64,000 nucleotides of DNA from an uncultured Dialister sp. (GTDB lineage: Bacteria > Bacillota > Negativicutes > Veillonellales > Dialisteraceae): assembly GCA_902462205.1 (NCBI GenBank), contig CABQAR010000004.1:52444-116443 (forward strand). The letters are read 5' to 3'. Numbering within the stretch: position 1 is the stretch's first letter; every line of letters begins with the position of its first letter. The notes below the pieces were generated by a model. It did not search any database, had not been told where the DNA came from, and worked only from the letters and a program-made list of their open reading frames with translations. Below are positions 41,111-50,141 of the stretch, piece after piece. The translations under genes were made by a program, and so were the position numbers.

Positions 41111-41886
41111 CAGGAATCACTCCTTTCAGCATGTTCTTCATTTCTCGGTCTGCGGTCTCTGCGGTCGCCTCTGCGTCCACCTCTTCTGTTGCCGCCGTTT
41201 TCATGACGGTTTCCGCGGTCCTTGTTTGTACGAACATTTTCGTTTTCTTCGACAGTCTGTCCCGGAGCGAGTTCGCCCTTGTAGATCCAGACTTTGATGC
41301 CGATCGCGCCATAGGTGGTATGCGCCGTGGTTACACCATAATCGATGTTTGCACGGAGCGTCTGCAGCGGAATGGAACCTTCACGGTAGCTTTCCGTGCG
41401 TGCGATTTCTGCGCCGCCGAGACGGCCGGAAACCATGACCTTGATACCCTTAGCGCCCATGCGCATGGTTCTGCCTACCGCCTGTTTAACAGCGCGGCGG
41501 AAACCGATACGTCTTTCAAGCTGGGAAGCAATATCTTCGCCAACGAGGATGGCACTCATATCCTTGGATTTGATTTCCAGGATATCGATGTCCACTTCTT
41601 TATCAGTGACAGCAGCCAGTGCCTTCTTAATGTCTTCAATGCCTGTGCCGCCACGGCCGATAACCATGCCCGGCTTAGCTGTGTAAATGGCAACTTTGAC
41701 TCTCTTGCCCACACGCTTAATGCCAATCTTGGAAATGCCTGCAACGAACAGGTGCTTCTTTAAAAACTGGCGGATTTTCGCATCTTCCACAAGCAGTGCA
41801 GCATAATCTTTTTCTGCAAACCATTGGGAATCCCAGTCATTGATCACGCCTACACGCATTCCATGCGGATTAACTTTCTGACCCAA
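41110..41886 (-). CDS. rpsC: 30S ribosomal protein S3 with an Arg/Gly/Asn-rich tail
   Basis: A 258-residue S3: KH domain with KPGMVIGRGGTGIEDIKKA and C-terminal domain ending in GAIGIKVWIYKGELAP. About 45 further residues follow, rich in Arg, Gly, Asn and acidic residues (GNRRGGRRGDRRDRRPRN), beyond the typical roughly 210-220. S3 forms part of the mRNA entry channel and helicase, so the tail may contact mRNA or other factors. Confidence 0.96.
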   Translation of the reverse strand: MGQKVNPHGMRVGVINDWDSQWFAEKDYAALLVEDAKIRQFLKKHLFVAGISKIGIKRVGKRVKVAIYTAKPGMVIGRGGTGIEDIKKALAAVTDKEVDIDILEIKSKDMSAILVGEDIASQLERRIGFRRAVKQAVGRTMRMGAKGIKVMVSGRLGGAEIARTESYREGSIPLQTLRANIDYGVTTAHTTYGAIGIKVWIYKGELAPGQTVEENENVRTNKDRGNRHENGGNRRGGRRGDRRDRRPRNEEHAERSDS

Positions 41887-41904
41887 AACGTTTCCCTCCT
41901 TCGA

Positions 41905-42240
41905 CTATTCTCTTTCAGAAACTTTTACCGTCAGTGTGCTGGTACGTTTCATAATCCCGAAAGCCTGTCCACGAGAACGTGGGTGCACGCGCTTCATGAT
42001 CGGGCCTGCATCTACGAAAATCGTAGAGATGTAAAGACTGTCAATATTCATGTTGTTGTTGTTTTCTGCATTTGCCATAGCGCTTCTCAGTGTCTTTTCG
42101 ACAACGATGGATGCTGCTTTCGGCGTATTGCGCAGAATAGAAAGTGCTTCGCCGGCATTCTTGCCACGGACGAGGTCAGCTACAATGCGAACCTTACGGG
42201 GAGAGATGCGGACGTTTCTTGAAATAGCCTGTACTTCCAT
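41905..42240 (-). CDS. rplV: 50S ribosomal protein L22
   Basis: A 111-residue L22. It has the core VRISPRKVRIVADLVRGKN and the long beta-hairpin tip (PIMKRVHPRSRGQAFGIMKR) that lines the exit tunnel. Confidence 0.96.
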   Translation of the reverse strand: MEVQAISRNVRISPRKVRIVADLVRGKNAGEALSILRNTPKAASIVVEKTLRSAMANAENNNNMNIDSLYISTIFVDAGPIMKRVHPRSRGQAFGIMKRTSTLTVKVSERE

Positions 42241-42254
42241 CTTGATCCTCCCTA

Positions 42255-42521
42255 TTATTTATCGCTCTTGTTGTGGCCCTTGAATGTGCGGGTCGGAGCA
42301 AATTCACCGAGTTTATGGCCAACCATGTCTTCGGTGACATATACCGGTACGTGTTTTCTTCCGTCGTGAATCGCAATTGTGTGACCTACGAAACTCGGCA
42401 GGATGGTAGAAGCACGGGACCAGGTTTTAACGATTTTCTTTTCATTGGATGCGTTCATTGCATCAATCTTCTTCAGCAGAGAGAATGCCACAAACGGACC
42501 TTTTTTTACAGATCTGGACAC
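42255..42521 (-). CDS. rpsS: 30S ribosomal protein S19
   Basis: An 88-residue S19: MSRSVKKGPFVAFSLLKKI at the start and the conserved MVGHKLGEFAPTRTFKGH. GGAGG upstream. Confidence 0.97.
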   Translation of the reverse strand: MSRSVKKGPFVAFSLLKKIDAMNASNEKKIVKTWSRASTILPSFVGHTIAIHDGRKHVPVYVTEDMVGHKLGEFAPTRTFKGHNKSDK

Positions 42522-42538
42522 TTTTACTCCTCCTTATC

Positions 42539-43366
42539 TTACTTGCGTCTCTTAACAATCAGTTTAGTGGACGCTTTCTTGTTATCGCGGGTCTTCACGC
42601 CGTAAGCAGGCTTGCCCCACGGTGTAACAGGACGCTTACGTCCGACAGGAGACTTACCTTCGCCGCCGCCATGCGGATGGTCGTTCGGGTTCATTACGAC
42701 GCCGCGGTTAGCCGGACGGACGCCGAGCCAACGGTTTCTGCCGGCCTTGCCCAGGGTAATGTTTTCATGGTCTTCATTTCCGACAACGCCGATGGTTGCA
42801 CGGCAGCGGATATGTACCTGGCGGAGCTCGCCGCTCGGGAGACGGAGGAGGGCATGATCCCCTTCCTTAGCCATCAGCTGCGCGCTTGCGCCTGCGGAAC
42901 GGACCATCTGGCCGCCCTTGCCGATCTTCAGTTCCACATTGTGTACGATGGTACCAAGGGGAATATTGGTGAACGGCAGGCAGTTGCCTACTTTAATATC
43001 GGATTCCGGGCCGCTGGTGACAACGTCGCCGACCTTGAGACCTTTCGGTGCCAGGATGTAGCGCTTTTCACCGTCCGCATAGTTCAGCAGAGCGATACGG
43101 CAGGTACGGTTCGGATCATATTCAATCGTCGTGACCGTAGCCGGGATATTATCCTTCATTCTCTTGAAATCAATGATTCTGTACTGACGTTTATGACCGC
43201 CGCCCTGATGACGGACTGTCATTTTGCCGGAGCCATTGCGACCACCGTGGTTATGAACAGGAGCCAGAAGAGATTTTTCCGGTTTATCTGTTGTAATTTC
43301 ATCAAAGGTAGATACGGTCATCTGACGGCGTCCGGGAGTATACGGTTTAAATGATTTATAAGCCAT
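42539..43366 (-). CDS. rplB: 50S ribosomal protein L2
   Basis: A 275-residue L2, needed for peptidyl-transferase centre assembly. The conserved VVMNPNDHPHGGGEGKSP segment with the functionally important His is near the C-terminus. Confidence 0.97.
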   Translation of the reverse strand: MAYKSFKPYTPGRRQMTVSTFDEITTDKPEKSLLAPVHNHGGRNGSGKMTVRHQGGGHKRQYRIIDFKRMKDNIPATVTTIEYDPNRTCRIALLNYADGEKRYILAPKGLKVGDVVTSGPESDIKVGNCLPFTNIPLGTIVHNVELKIGKGGQMVRSAGASAQLMAKEGDHALLRLPSGELRQVHIRCRATIGVVGNEDHENITLGKAGRNRWLGVRPANRGVVMNPNDHPHGGGEGKSPVGRKRPVTPWGKPAYGVKTRDNKKASTKLIVKRRK

Positions 43367-43382
43367 TTATTATTACTCCTCC

Positions 43383-43664
43383 TTAAGCTTCGAAGAGCTC
43401 AATTGTTTCGCCCGGCTTGAGTGTAACAATTGCTTTCTTCCAATCACTACGACGGCCCTGGGTACGGCCCATGCGCTTCAGCTTGCCTTCATAACGCATG
43501 GTGTTCACAGCCTGTACCTTTACCTTGAAAACCTGTTCCACAGCCTGGCGGATCTGGATCTTGGTGGCTGCCAGCGGTACGCGGAATGTATATTTGCCCT
43601 GTTCCATCAGAGCGGTTGATTTTTCTGTCACAATCGGACGGATGAGGATGTCACGTGCTTCCAT
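43383..43664 (-). CDS. rplW: 50S ribosomal protein L23
   Basis: A 93-residue L23: RDILIRPIVTEKSTALMEQ and VKVQAVNTMRYEGKLKRMG. It sits at the exit tunnel and docks trigger factor and SRP. It overlaps the rplD stop by one base. Confidence 0.96.
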   Translation of the reverse strand: MEARDILIRPIVTEKSTALMEQGKYTFRVPLAATKIQIRQAVEQVFKVKVQAVNTMRYEGKLKRMGRTQGRRSDWKKAIVTLKPGETIELFEA

Positions 43665-44290
43665 TATGCGAGTACCTCCTCAATTTTCTTTACTGCATCC
43701 TGTGTCAGGAACAGTTTTGTATAATGAACGAGATCATAGATGTTGAGGCCGCTCGGAGCATATGCCTTTACACCCGGAAGGTTGCGTGCGCTCAGGACAG
43801 TGTTTTCTGCCGCGGTGCCGCCGTCAACGATGAGGGCCTTTCCGTCAGCCTTGAATGCTGCCAGAAGCTTTACGACTTCCTTCGTCTTCGGTGCATCGAA
43901 ATTGATGGCATCGAGGACAACCAGTTCATTGGCACGGAGCTTTTCGCTCAGTGCGGATTTAACAGCCAGCTGGCGTGCCTTTCTCGGCATGTCCTTTGCA
44001 TGGCTTCTTGGGGTCGGTCCGAAGATGGTGCCGCCGCCTACCCACAATGGGGAGCGGATGGATCCAACTCTGGCACGGCCCGTGCCTTTCTGTTTCCACG
44101 GTTTCTTGCCGCCGCCGCGTACAAGGCCTCTGGTCTTTGTGGCATGGGTGCCGAGGCGTTCATTTGCCATCTGACGCACCACTGCCTGGTGAATAACAGC
44201 TTCGTTGTATTCTACACCGAACACGCCGTCATTCAACTCTATCTCACCGGCTGCCTGGCCGGCAACGTTATACAGTGTTACTTTCGGCAT
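43664..44290 (-). CDS. rplD: 50S ribosomal protein L4
   Basis: A 208-residue L4 with the tunnel loop KPWKQKGTGRARVGSIRSP. In proteobacteria L4 also represses the S10 operon; whether that holds here is unknown. Confidence 0.96.
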   Translation of the reverse strand: MPKVTLYNVAGQAAGEIELNDGVFGVEYNEAVIHQAVVRQMANERLGTHATKTRGLVRGGGKKPWKQKGTGRARVGSIRSPLWVGGGTIFGPTPRSHAKDMPRKARQLAVKSALSEKLRANELVVLDAINFDAPKTKEVVKLLAAFKADGKALIVDGGTAAENTVLSARNLPGVKAYAPSGLNIYDLVHYTKLFLTQDAVKKIEEVLA

Positions 44291-44341
44291 TGAGATGTTC
44301 CTCCCTTACATAAGAACAATTTTCTGTTGTTCCGGACAATA

Positions 44342-44983
44342 TTATTTGGAAGACTTGACTGCAGTCTTCACCATGACGAGGCTTCCCTTGGCACCGGGAA
44401 TCCCGCCTTTAACCAGCAGAATGTTGCGATCCACATCGGCACGAACCACTTCCAGGTTCTGAACCGTTACGCGGTCACCACCCAGCTGTCCAGGCATCTT
44501 CTTGCCTTTGAACACCTTTCCGCCGCCGCCGGACATACGCGCACCCAGGGATGCGGTCTGACGATGATTTTTGGAGCCGTGGCTTTCCGGTCCGCGCTGG
44601 TGATGCCAGCGCTTGATCGTTCCAGCAAAGCCCTTACCGCGGCTGATGCCGGTTACGTCTACGATCTCGCCTGCTGCGAAGATATCAGCAGCCAGAGTTT
44701 GGCCTACCGTGTATTCCGGCTTTTCAGCCAGTCTGAATTCACGGAGATGTTTAACCGGGTCAATACCAGCTTTTTCAAACTGACCCTTAACGGGTTTGGT
44801 CAAATGTTTTTCTTTGACAGCACCATATCCGAGCTGTACAGCGTTGTAACCGTCGGATTCAACAGTTTTCACAGCTGCGACAACATTCGGGAGAACTTCT
44901 ACGACAGTAACCGGAACGAGGTCGCCGTTTTCAGCGAATACCTGAGACATTCCTAATTTTGTTCCCAAAATAGCTTTAGACAT
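44342..44983 (-). CDS. rplC: 50S ribosomal protein L3
   Basis: A 213-residue L3 starting MSKAILGTKLGMSQVFAEN. The extended arm contains FAGTIKRWHHQRGPESHGS, which reaches toward the peptidyl-transferase centre. GGAGG upstream. Confidence 0.97.
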   Translation of the reverse strand: MSKAILGTKLGMSQVFAENGDLVPVTVVEVLPNVVAAVKTVESDGYNAVQLGYGAVKEKHLTKPVKGQFEKAGIDPVKHLREFRLAEKPEYTVGQTLAADIFAAGEIVDVTGISRGKGFAGTIKRWHHQRGPESHGSKNHRQTASLGARMSGGGGKVFKGKKMPGQLGGDRVTVQNLEVVRADVDRNILLVKGGIPGAKGSLVMVKTAVKSSK

Positions 44984-44995
44984 CTTTGCACCTCC

Positions 44996-45307
44996 TTACA
45001 CTTTAATTTCAATGCTGACGCCGGCTGGGAGTTCCAGTCTCATCAGCGCATCCGCCGTCTTCTTGGACGGATCGAGGATGTCAATCAGTCTCTTGTGGAT
45101 ACGCATTTCGAACTGTTCACGGCTGTCCTTGTTGACATGCGGTGAACGGAGAATGGTGTACACGTTCCGTTCCGTGGGGAGCGGAATCGGTCCAGAGACC
45201 CTGGAGCCTGTCCTCTTGGCAGTCTCCGCGATTTTCGCCGCGCTCTGATCAATGGCCTTGTGATCATAGCCCTTGAGGCGAATTCTGATTTTTTCCTGTT
45301 TCGACAT
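44996..45307 (-). CDS. rpsJ: 30S ribosomal protein S10
   Basis: A 103-residue S10: KIRIRLKGYDHKAIDQSAA at the start and GPIPLPTERNVYTILRSPH. It also binds NusB in antitermination in other bacteria. It is the first gene of the 14.6-kb ribosomal cluster; GGAGG precedes the start. Confidence 0.97.
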   Translation of the reverse strand: MSKQEKIRIRLKGYDHKAIDQSAAKIAETAKRTGSRVSGPIPLPTERNVYTILRSPHVNKDSREQFEMRIHKRLIDILDPSKKTADALMRLELPAGVSIEIKV

Positions 45308-45450
45308 ACTGCTTAACCTCCTACGTTCATTTCACGAATGAACTGCTCCGTGGAAATTTCCCTGCATGGCAGGCCACCTTCCACTTCATAGTTTCTTGAA
45401 CGGTTCTTTCCTGCTTATGCCATAGCTTTCCTGAAACGTTCAGCCTTTAA

Positions 45451-45479
45451 ATAATACTATTAAATCCATGGCGATGCAA
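45451..45479 (-). promoter_or_regulatory. promoter of the ribosomal protein cluster
   Basis: On the minus strand TTGCAT (complement of 45474-45479), a 17-base spacer and TATTAT (complement of 45451-45456). The transcript would have a leader of about 135 bases containing CCTG-CATGG-CAGG, a small hairpin. Confidence 0.6.
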
Positions 45480-45810
45480 CTATTTTATAAAAAATTTATA
45501 ATTCCAAAAAATCGTTCATGACATCCGATAAACACTTGCTTTTTGAATATTCATATTTATCCATATATTAAAAACACGCCTCCGTGTGTGTACTGATTTC
45601 CCTTCGTATATCATAAATTTTTATAAACTCTGCAAAAAAGAACCCCTTAATTGCAAATCAAATCTCCGGACGGGAAATATTTCATACGCGCCTTTCAGAA
45701 ATAACAATCCGCCTCATTCCATAACCGCCATTTTCATTTTTCCTCCATACTCTTTCAATCGGTCACTACCAGCTAACAACTGATAACTAACCACCGCCAC
45801 TCCTTCCACG
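45480..45810. other. AT-rich intergenic region upstream of rpsJ
   Basis: No gene or RNA can be supported between the rpsJ promoter and the terminator at 45811. It is AT-rich with no clear repeats. Upstream A/T-rich DNA may serve as an UP element for the ribosomal promoter. Confidence 0.35.
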
Positions 45811-45853
45811 CAAAAATGACGTACAGAAGATGTACGCCATTTTATTTTACTTA
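45811..45853 (-). terminator. terminator of the abgT-M20 operon
   Basis: On the minus strand AAAATGGCGTACA pairs with TGTACGTCATTTT (one mismatch), five-base loop, T-run after it. The plus strand is T-rich too. Confidence 0.7.
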
Positions 45854-45896
45854 TATATAAGCGCTTACATAGACATTTCCATTACAAGCGGTCCGA

Positions 45897-47084
45897 TTAT
45901 TTCTTCTCCAATTCTTTCAGGCAGTCGATGGCGAACCTTGCATAAATCGCCGTTCCGTCAGGAAAAACATCCTCGTCCACGTCAAAAGCAGGATGATGAT
46001 GGACGCAGCAGATTCCTTTCTCTTCATTCCTTGCACCGAGAAATCCGAAGACGCCGGGAATGCTTTCCATATAAACCGAAAAATCCTCAGCCCCCATCTG
46101 CTTATCCATCGGAACAAGCGCTTCAGCCCCCATGATGGAGGATACTGCACTTCTGGCGATGCGGTTCAAATCCATGTGCTCGTTAATCAGCGGTGCAGGA
46201 CCGAAGAAATACGTGCTCTCAGCCATACAGCCATATCCTTTGGCGATATTCTCCGCCATCTCTCCGATGATTTTCGGAAGCGTCCGACGGAACTCCTTGT
46301 TAAAGGTACGGGTCGTTCCGACCAGCTCCACCTCTTCCGCCACGATATTACTCTGCGTGCCGCCGTTCATCATGCCCACGGTGAGGACGAACGTGTTCTT
46401 GGGCGCATTGTAGCGGCTGACCAGCGTCTGCAAACCCATCACCACGGCTGCCGCCGCCACGACGGCGTCTTTCCCCTGGTCCGGCTCGCTGCCGTGGGCT
46501 GCTTTCCCCTTGATCCTTATGGTGAAACGGTCACTGCACGCCATCCGCTCCCCATCCTCAAAATTTGCCGTCCCTGCATCCAGAAGAGACCAGATGTGCA
46601 TTCCGAATATGGCGTCCACATCGCTTAATGATCCGTTTTCCACATAATGTCGGGATTCCGTGCCGATTTCCTCCGCCATCTGGAAAAGGAGCTTCACCGT
46701 TCCGTGAATTTCTTCCCTGTGGGCGGAAAGGAGCTTCGCCGCGCCGAGAAGCATGGCCGTATGGCAGTCATGGCCGCAGGCATGCATGACCCCTTTGTTC
46801 CGGGACGCATACTCTTTTGTCAGATCCGCTTCCTGGATCGGCAGCGCGTCGATATCCGCACGAAGCGCCACTGTCTTTCCCGGGTACGCGCCATGGATGA
46901 TGCCGATGCAGCCCGTAATATCATCAAACGTGACAACCTCTATGCCCATCTTTTCCAGCTCTTCCCTGATATGGCGGGTCGTATTCACCTCCTGAGTCCC
47001 CAGCTCAGGATGGATATGGAAATAACGGCGCTGTTCCGTGATATATTCTTTTTCCTGCTCCGCCAGCTTCTTCAGATCAACCAT
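45897..47084 (-). CDS. M20 family amidohydrolase (AbgA/AbgB-like), copy 2
   Basis: A 395-residue zinc/manganese peptidase of the M20D group (hippurate hydrolase, indole-acetyl-amino-acid hydrolase, p-aminobenzoyl-glutamate hydrolase). Metal-site motifs: MHACGHDCHTAMLLGAAK near residue 100, then MAEEIGTESRHYV with the catalytic Glu, and CVHHHPAFDVDED near the end; the satellite dimerisation domain lies between. The start (MVDLKKLAEQE) follows AAGGAGG and overlaps the stop of the upstream paralogue by eight bases. Beside an AbgT-type carrier, p-aminobenzoyl-glutamate or another N-acyl amino acid is a likely substrate. Confidence 0.88.
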   Translation of the reverse strand: MVDLKKLAEQEKEYITEQRRYFHIHPELGTQEVNTTRHIREELEKMGIEVVTFDDITGCIGIIHGAYPGKTVALRADIDALPIQEADLTKEYASRNKGVMHACGHDCHTAMLLGAAKLLSAHREEIHGTVKLLFQMAEEIGTESRHYVENGSLSDVDAIFGMHIWSLLDAGTANFEDGERMACSDRFTIRIKGKAAHGSEPDQGKDAVVAAAAVVMGLQTLVSRYNAPKNTFVLTVGMMNGGTQSNIVAEEVELVGTTRTFNKEFRRTLPKIIGEMAENIAKGYGCMAESTYFFGPAPLINEHMDLNRIARSAVSSIMGAEALVPMDKQMGAEDFSVYMESIPGVFGFLGARNEEKGICCVHHHPAFDVDEDVFPDGTAIYARFAIDCLKELEKK

Positions 47085-48261
47085 GGCGCGCCTCCTTTTC
47101 CAGATAATCATGGGCGAATCGAGCAAACAAGGCCGCTCCCCTGTCCATTATTTCATCATTGACGCAGAAATCCTTGGAATGGAGGGGATAAACCGTTCCG
47201 TCCCCTTCATCATGGTACCCGAGGAAACAAAGCAGGGACGGCACCTTTTCCATGATGACGGAAAAATCCTCCGAACCCATCTTGCGATCCATGGAAGCCA
47301 GCACATCCTCTCCGTAGAGGGATACAGCGGCTTTCCGTGCGATTTCATTCAGTTTCTCATGGCCATTGATGACCGCAGGCTCGCTCGTGTCTATTTCAAA
47401 AGTGATCGTGCATCCCAAAGCCTCCGCCGTCGTCCTTGCCAGATTCTCCAGCCGTTTCGGCATCGCACGGAAGACTTCCTGTTCAAACGTGCGGATCGTT
47501 CCTTCCATGACCACCGTATCCGCCACGATATTGAACTGCTTTCCCGCGCGGACGGAACCGATCGATACCACGAGGGGATGGAGCGGATTATTCTCACGGC
47601 TCACCAGCGTCTGTATGTTCATGATGACAGCACTGGCCGCCACAATGGCGTCACGTCCCAGATGAGGCGTCGAGCCGTGGGCGGAAACGCCATGGACCGT
47701 CAGCGTGAAATCCGTACAGGACGACATGCGGGCTCCGCTTTCGATGCTGAACGTCCCTTTCGGTATATCATTCATCATGTGCATGGCCATCGCCGCGTCT
47801 ACGTTTTCCATGCATCCGCAATCGACATAGTAATTCGAACCGTGCCCCGATTCCTCTCCTGACTGGAAAAGGAATTTCACCGTTCCCTGTAATTCCTCCC
47901 TGTGGGCCGACAATAATTTCGCCGCCCCCAGAAGCATCGCGCTGTGGCAGTCATGGCCGCAGGCGTGCATGACCCCTGTGTTTACGGAACGGAACGGCAG
48001 GTCATTTTCTTCCCTGATCGCCAGTGCGTCTATATCCGCGCGGAGCAATACCGTTTTCCCCGGCCGTCCTCCTTCCAGCGTGCCGATCAGGCCGAAATGG
48101 TCGGGAAAACATTCTGTCGCTATCCCCAGTTTCTCCAGCTCTTTCCGGATATACTCCGTCGTTTCCTTTTCAAGGAAAGACAGTTCGGGATGGCGGTGTA
48201 TGTAACGGCGGTGTTCCTGTATATAGGGAAGCAGCTCCGCCGATTCTTTTCTGAAATCCAT
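47077..48261 (-). CDS. M20 family amidohydrolase (AbgA/AbgB-like), copy 1
   Basis: A 394-residue paralogue of the next gene. It has MHACGHDCHSAMLLGAAK, the catalytic SGEESGHGSNYYV, and PLHSKDFCVNDEIM near the end. The start at 48261 (MDFRKESAELL) follows AAAGGAGAAAGG; the frame runs back to 48477 inside abgT and is rejected. Two M20 subunits in a row recall AbgA and AbgB, which form a heterodimer in E. coli. Confidence 0.88.
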   Translation of the reverse strand: MDFRKESAELLPYIQEHRRYIHRHPELSFLEKETTEYIRKELEKLGIATECFPDHFGLIGTLEGGRPGKTVLLRADIDALAIREENDLPFRSVNTGVMHACGHDCHSAMLLGAAKLLSAHREELQGTVKFLFQSGEESGHGSNYYVDCGCMENVDAAMAMHMMNDIPKGTFSIESGARMSSCTDFTLTVHGVSAHGSTPHLGRDAIVAASAVIMNIQTLVSRENNPLHPLVVSIGSVRAGKQFNIVADTVVMEGTIRTFEQEVFRAMPKRLENLARTTAEALGCTITFEIDTSEPAVINGHEKLNEIARKAAVSLYGEDVLASMDRKMGSEDFSVIMEKVPSLLCFLGYHDEGDGTVYPLHSKDFCVNDEIMDRGAALFARFAHDYLEKEARHG

Positions 48262-48285
48262 CCTTTCTCCTTTCTGAAAATAAAT

Positions 48286-48311
48286 ACAGGCAGGAACCGA
48301 CTCCCGCCTGT
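48286..48311 (-). terminator. hairpin between abgT and the first M20 gene
   Basis: On the minus strand ACAGGCGGGA pairs with TCCTGCCTGT (one mismatch) around six bases, followed by ATTTATTTT. In a 58-base gap inside the operon it may be an attenuator or an mRNA processing/stability element that lowers expression of the M20 genes relative to abgT. Confidence 0.55.
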
Positions 48312-48319
48312 AAGAACCA

Positions 48320-49858
48320 TCAATGCAGATAAATTCCGCCGCCCGGCCCCAGCGGCAGGTCAAGAACCACCCAGGCCGCCAGTAAAATGATCCATGCGAC
48401 CGTGAAGGAAATGGAATAAGGCAGCATGTTCGCAATGATCGTACCCATGCCCGTATCCTTTTCATAACGGCGGACAAATCCCAGAATCAGCGGGAAATAG
48501 TAGAACAGCGGCGAAAGCGGATTCGTGATCGAATCGCCGATGCGGTAAGCCACCTGTGTCACGGCCGGATCGTAGCCGAGGATCATCATCATCGGAACCA
48601 TGACAGGCGCCAGAATGGCCCACTTGGCAGAAGCAGAGCCAATGAAGATATTCACGATGCAGGACACGATGACAAGCCCGATAATGAGCGGAACGCCCGT
48701 AAAATGCATGGCCTGCAGGACGCCTGCCCCTTTGATGGCAAGAACGGCGCCAAGGTTGGACCATGCAAAATAGCTGGTAAACTGGGCACAGAAGAAGCAG
48801 AGCAGGATGTAAGAAGAAATATCCTTGAACGCCTGTGAAATATCGGCAAACATGTCCTTATCATTCTTATACTTGCCGGACGCAAACCCGTAAACGGCGC
48901 CGGGGATGAAAAGCACTACCGTCACTGTCAGTATGATGCCTGCCATAAACGGAGACTTTCCGTCCATGACAGACCCGGTTTTCGGATCACCAAGGATCGG
49001 ATTATCACCGACGCAGAGAAGCACCAGCACGATCAAACCGATAATCGTCGCGATAATGGCTTTTGTGACAGCTTTGCTCTTTTGCGGCGTCAGATTCAAT
49101 GTTTCCGCATCCAGCTCATATTTGGACAAATCCATCCCTGCAAAACGGGGCGCCATGAATTTCTCCGTGACGAAGGTTCCGACCAGAGATAACACAATAC
49201 AGGAAGCGACAAGGAAATAATAATTGATGGCAGGTGAACCGGTATAGTTTGGATCAATCATCCTGGCAGCCGCTTCCGTGAACCCGTAGGCCAGAGAATC
49301 CGACATGCCGATCATGACATTCGCACAGAAGCCGGCGGCCACGCTGGCATATCCGCAGAACACGCCAAGCAGCGGATGGCGTCCCATGCCGAGGAAGATC
49401 ACCCCTGCGACAGGCGGCAGGACGACAAATGCCGCATCCCCTGCTACATTGCCATTGATTCCGATGAATATGATGGCGAACGTGACCATCGCCGGCGCCG
49501 CGCTCCCCAGCACCTTCTGCATGAAAGCCGCCAGGAACCCGCTCTTTTCCGCCAGCCCTGCGCCGATGACGCAGACCAGCACCATGCCCAAAGGAGCGAA
49601 TCCCGAGAAATTCGTAACCGCTTTCGCCCAGATCATGCGGAATCCGTCTACCGTCATCAGATTGATGACCTTGATGACCTTATGGGTTCCCGGATGGACT
49701 GCGGACGCACCCATCATTCCAAAAACAGCAGACAATACAAGTACTAAAAAAGCAAGCAGGATAAATAAAGTCGCCGGATCAGGCAGCTTATTCCCCGCCA
49801 CTTCGACAGTATTCAAAAACCTGTCCATCAATGATTTCTTACCCGTAGGCTCTGGCAT
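48320..49858 (-). CDS. abgT: AbgT-family transporter (p-aminobenzoyl-glutamate type)
   Basis: A 512-residue inner-membrane carrier of the AbgT/MtrF family, with about eleven to thirteen hydrophobic segments. Landmarks are KLPDPATLFILLAFL near residue 23, GINGNVAGDAAFVVLPP, and SASAKWAILAPVMVPMMM with hairpin-loop residues near the C-terminal side. The start at 49858 (MPEPTGKKS) follows GGGAGG. It heads an operon with two M20 hydrolases, matching the import-and-hydrolysis logic of E. coli abgABT. Some AbgT proteins also export sulfonamides, so direction is not certain. Confidence 0.9.
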   Translation of the reverse strand: MPEPTGKKSLMDRFLNTVEVAGNKLPDPATLFILLAFLVLVLSAVFGMMGASAVHPGTHKVIKVINLMTVDGFRMIWAKAVTNFSGFAPLGMVLVCVIGAGLAEKSGFLAAFMQKVLGSAAPAMVTFAIIFIGINGNVAGDAAFVVLPPVAGVIFLGMGRHPLLGVFCGYASVAAGFCANVMIGMSDSLAYGFTEAAARMIDPNYTGSPAINYYFLVASCIVLSLVGTFVTEKFMAPRFAGMDLSKYELDAETLNLTPQKSKAVTKAIIATIIGLIVLVLLCVGDNPILGDPKTGSVMDGKSPFMAGIILTVTVVLFIPGAVYGFASGKYKNDKDMFADISQAFKDISSYILLCFFCAQFTSYFAWSNLGAVLAIKGAGVLQAMHFTGVPLIIGLVIVSCIVNIFIGSASAKWAILAPVMVPMMMILGYDPAVTQVAYRIGDSITNPLSPLFYYFPLILGFVRRYEKDTGMGTIIANMLPYSISFTVAWIILLAAWVVLDLPLGPGGGIYLH

Positions 49859-49989
49859 TCTGACTCCTCCCAAATCAACACACGGCCTGTGCACAAAAAA
49901 AGAACTCTATAGCCGGCGGAGTACCGATTCCCGTTCCGCACGCATAGAATCCTCATTGATTACAGACAATTCACTATTAAATTAATTAA

Positions 49990-50018
49990 AGTATACCATA
50001 TTTCCCGCACCTTCTCAA
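49990..50018 (-). promoter_or_regulatory. promoter of the abgT operon
   Basis: On the minus strand TTGAGA (complement of 50013-50018), a 17-base spacer and TATACT (complement of 49990-49995), about 130 bases before the abgT start. Confidence 0.65.
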
Positions 50019-50094
50019 TTTGAATCCGCAGAAACACGCTGTTTTTTATTTCTTTCCTCCATTCCAGTCAATTATTTTTCTGTTGCGGGGAAAT

Positions 50095-50131
50095 AAAAAG
50101 AACGAACCAGCCATACCGGATCGTTCTTTTT
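50095..50131 (-). terminator. terminator of the autotransporter gene
   Basis: AAAAAGAACGA and TCGTTCTTTTT form an 11-bp stem ending in TTTTTATTT on the minus strand, about ten bases after the stop. Confidence 0.8.
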
Positions 50132-50141
50132 ATCTTAAAGC

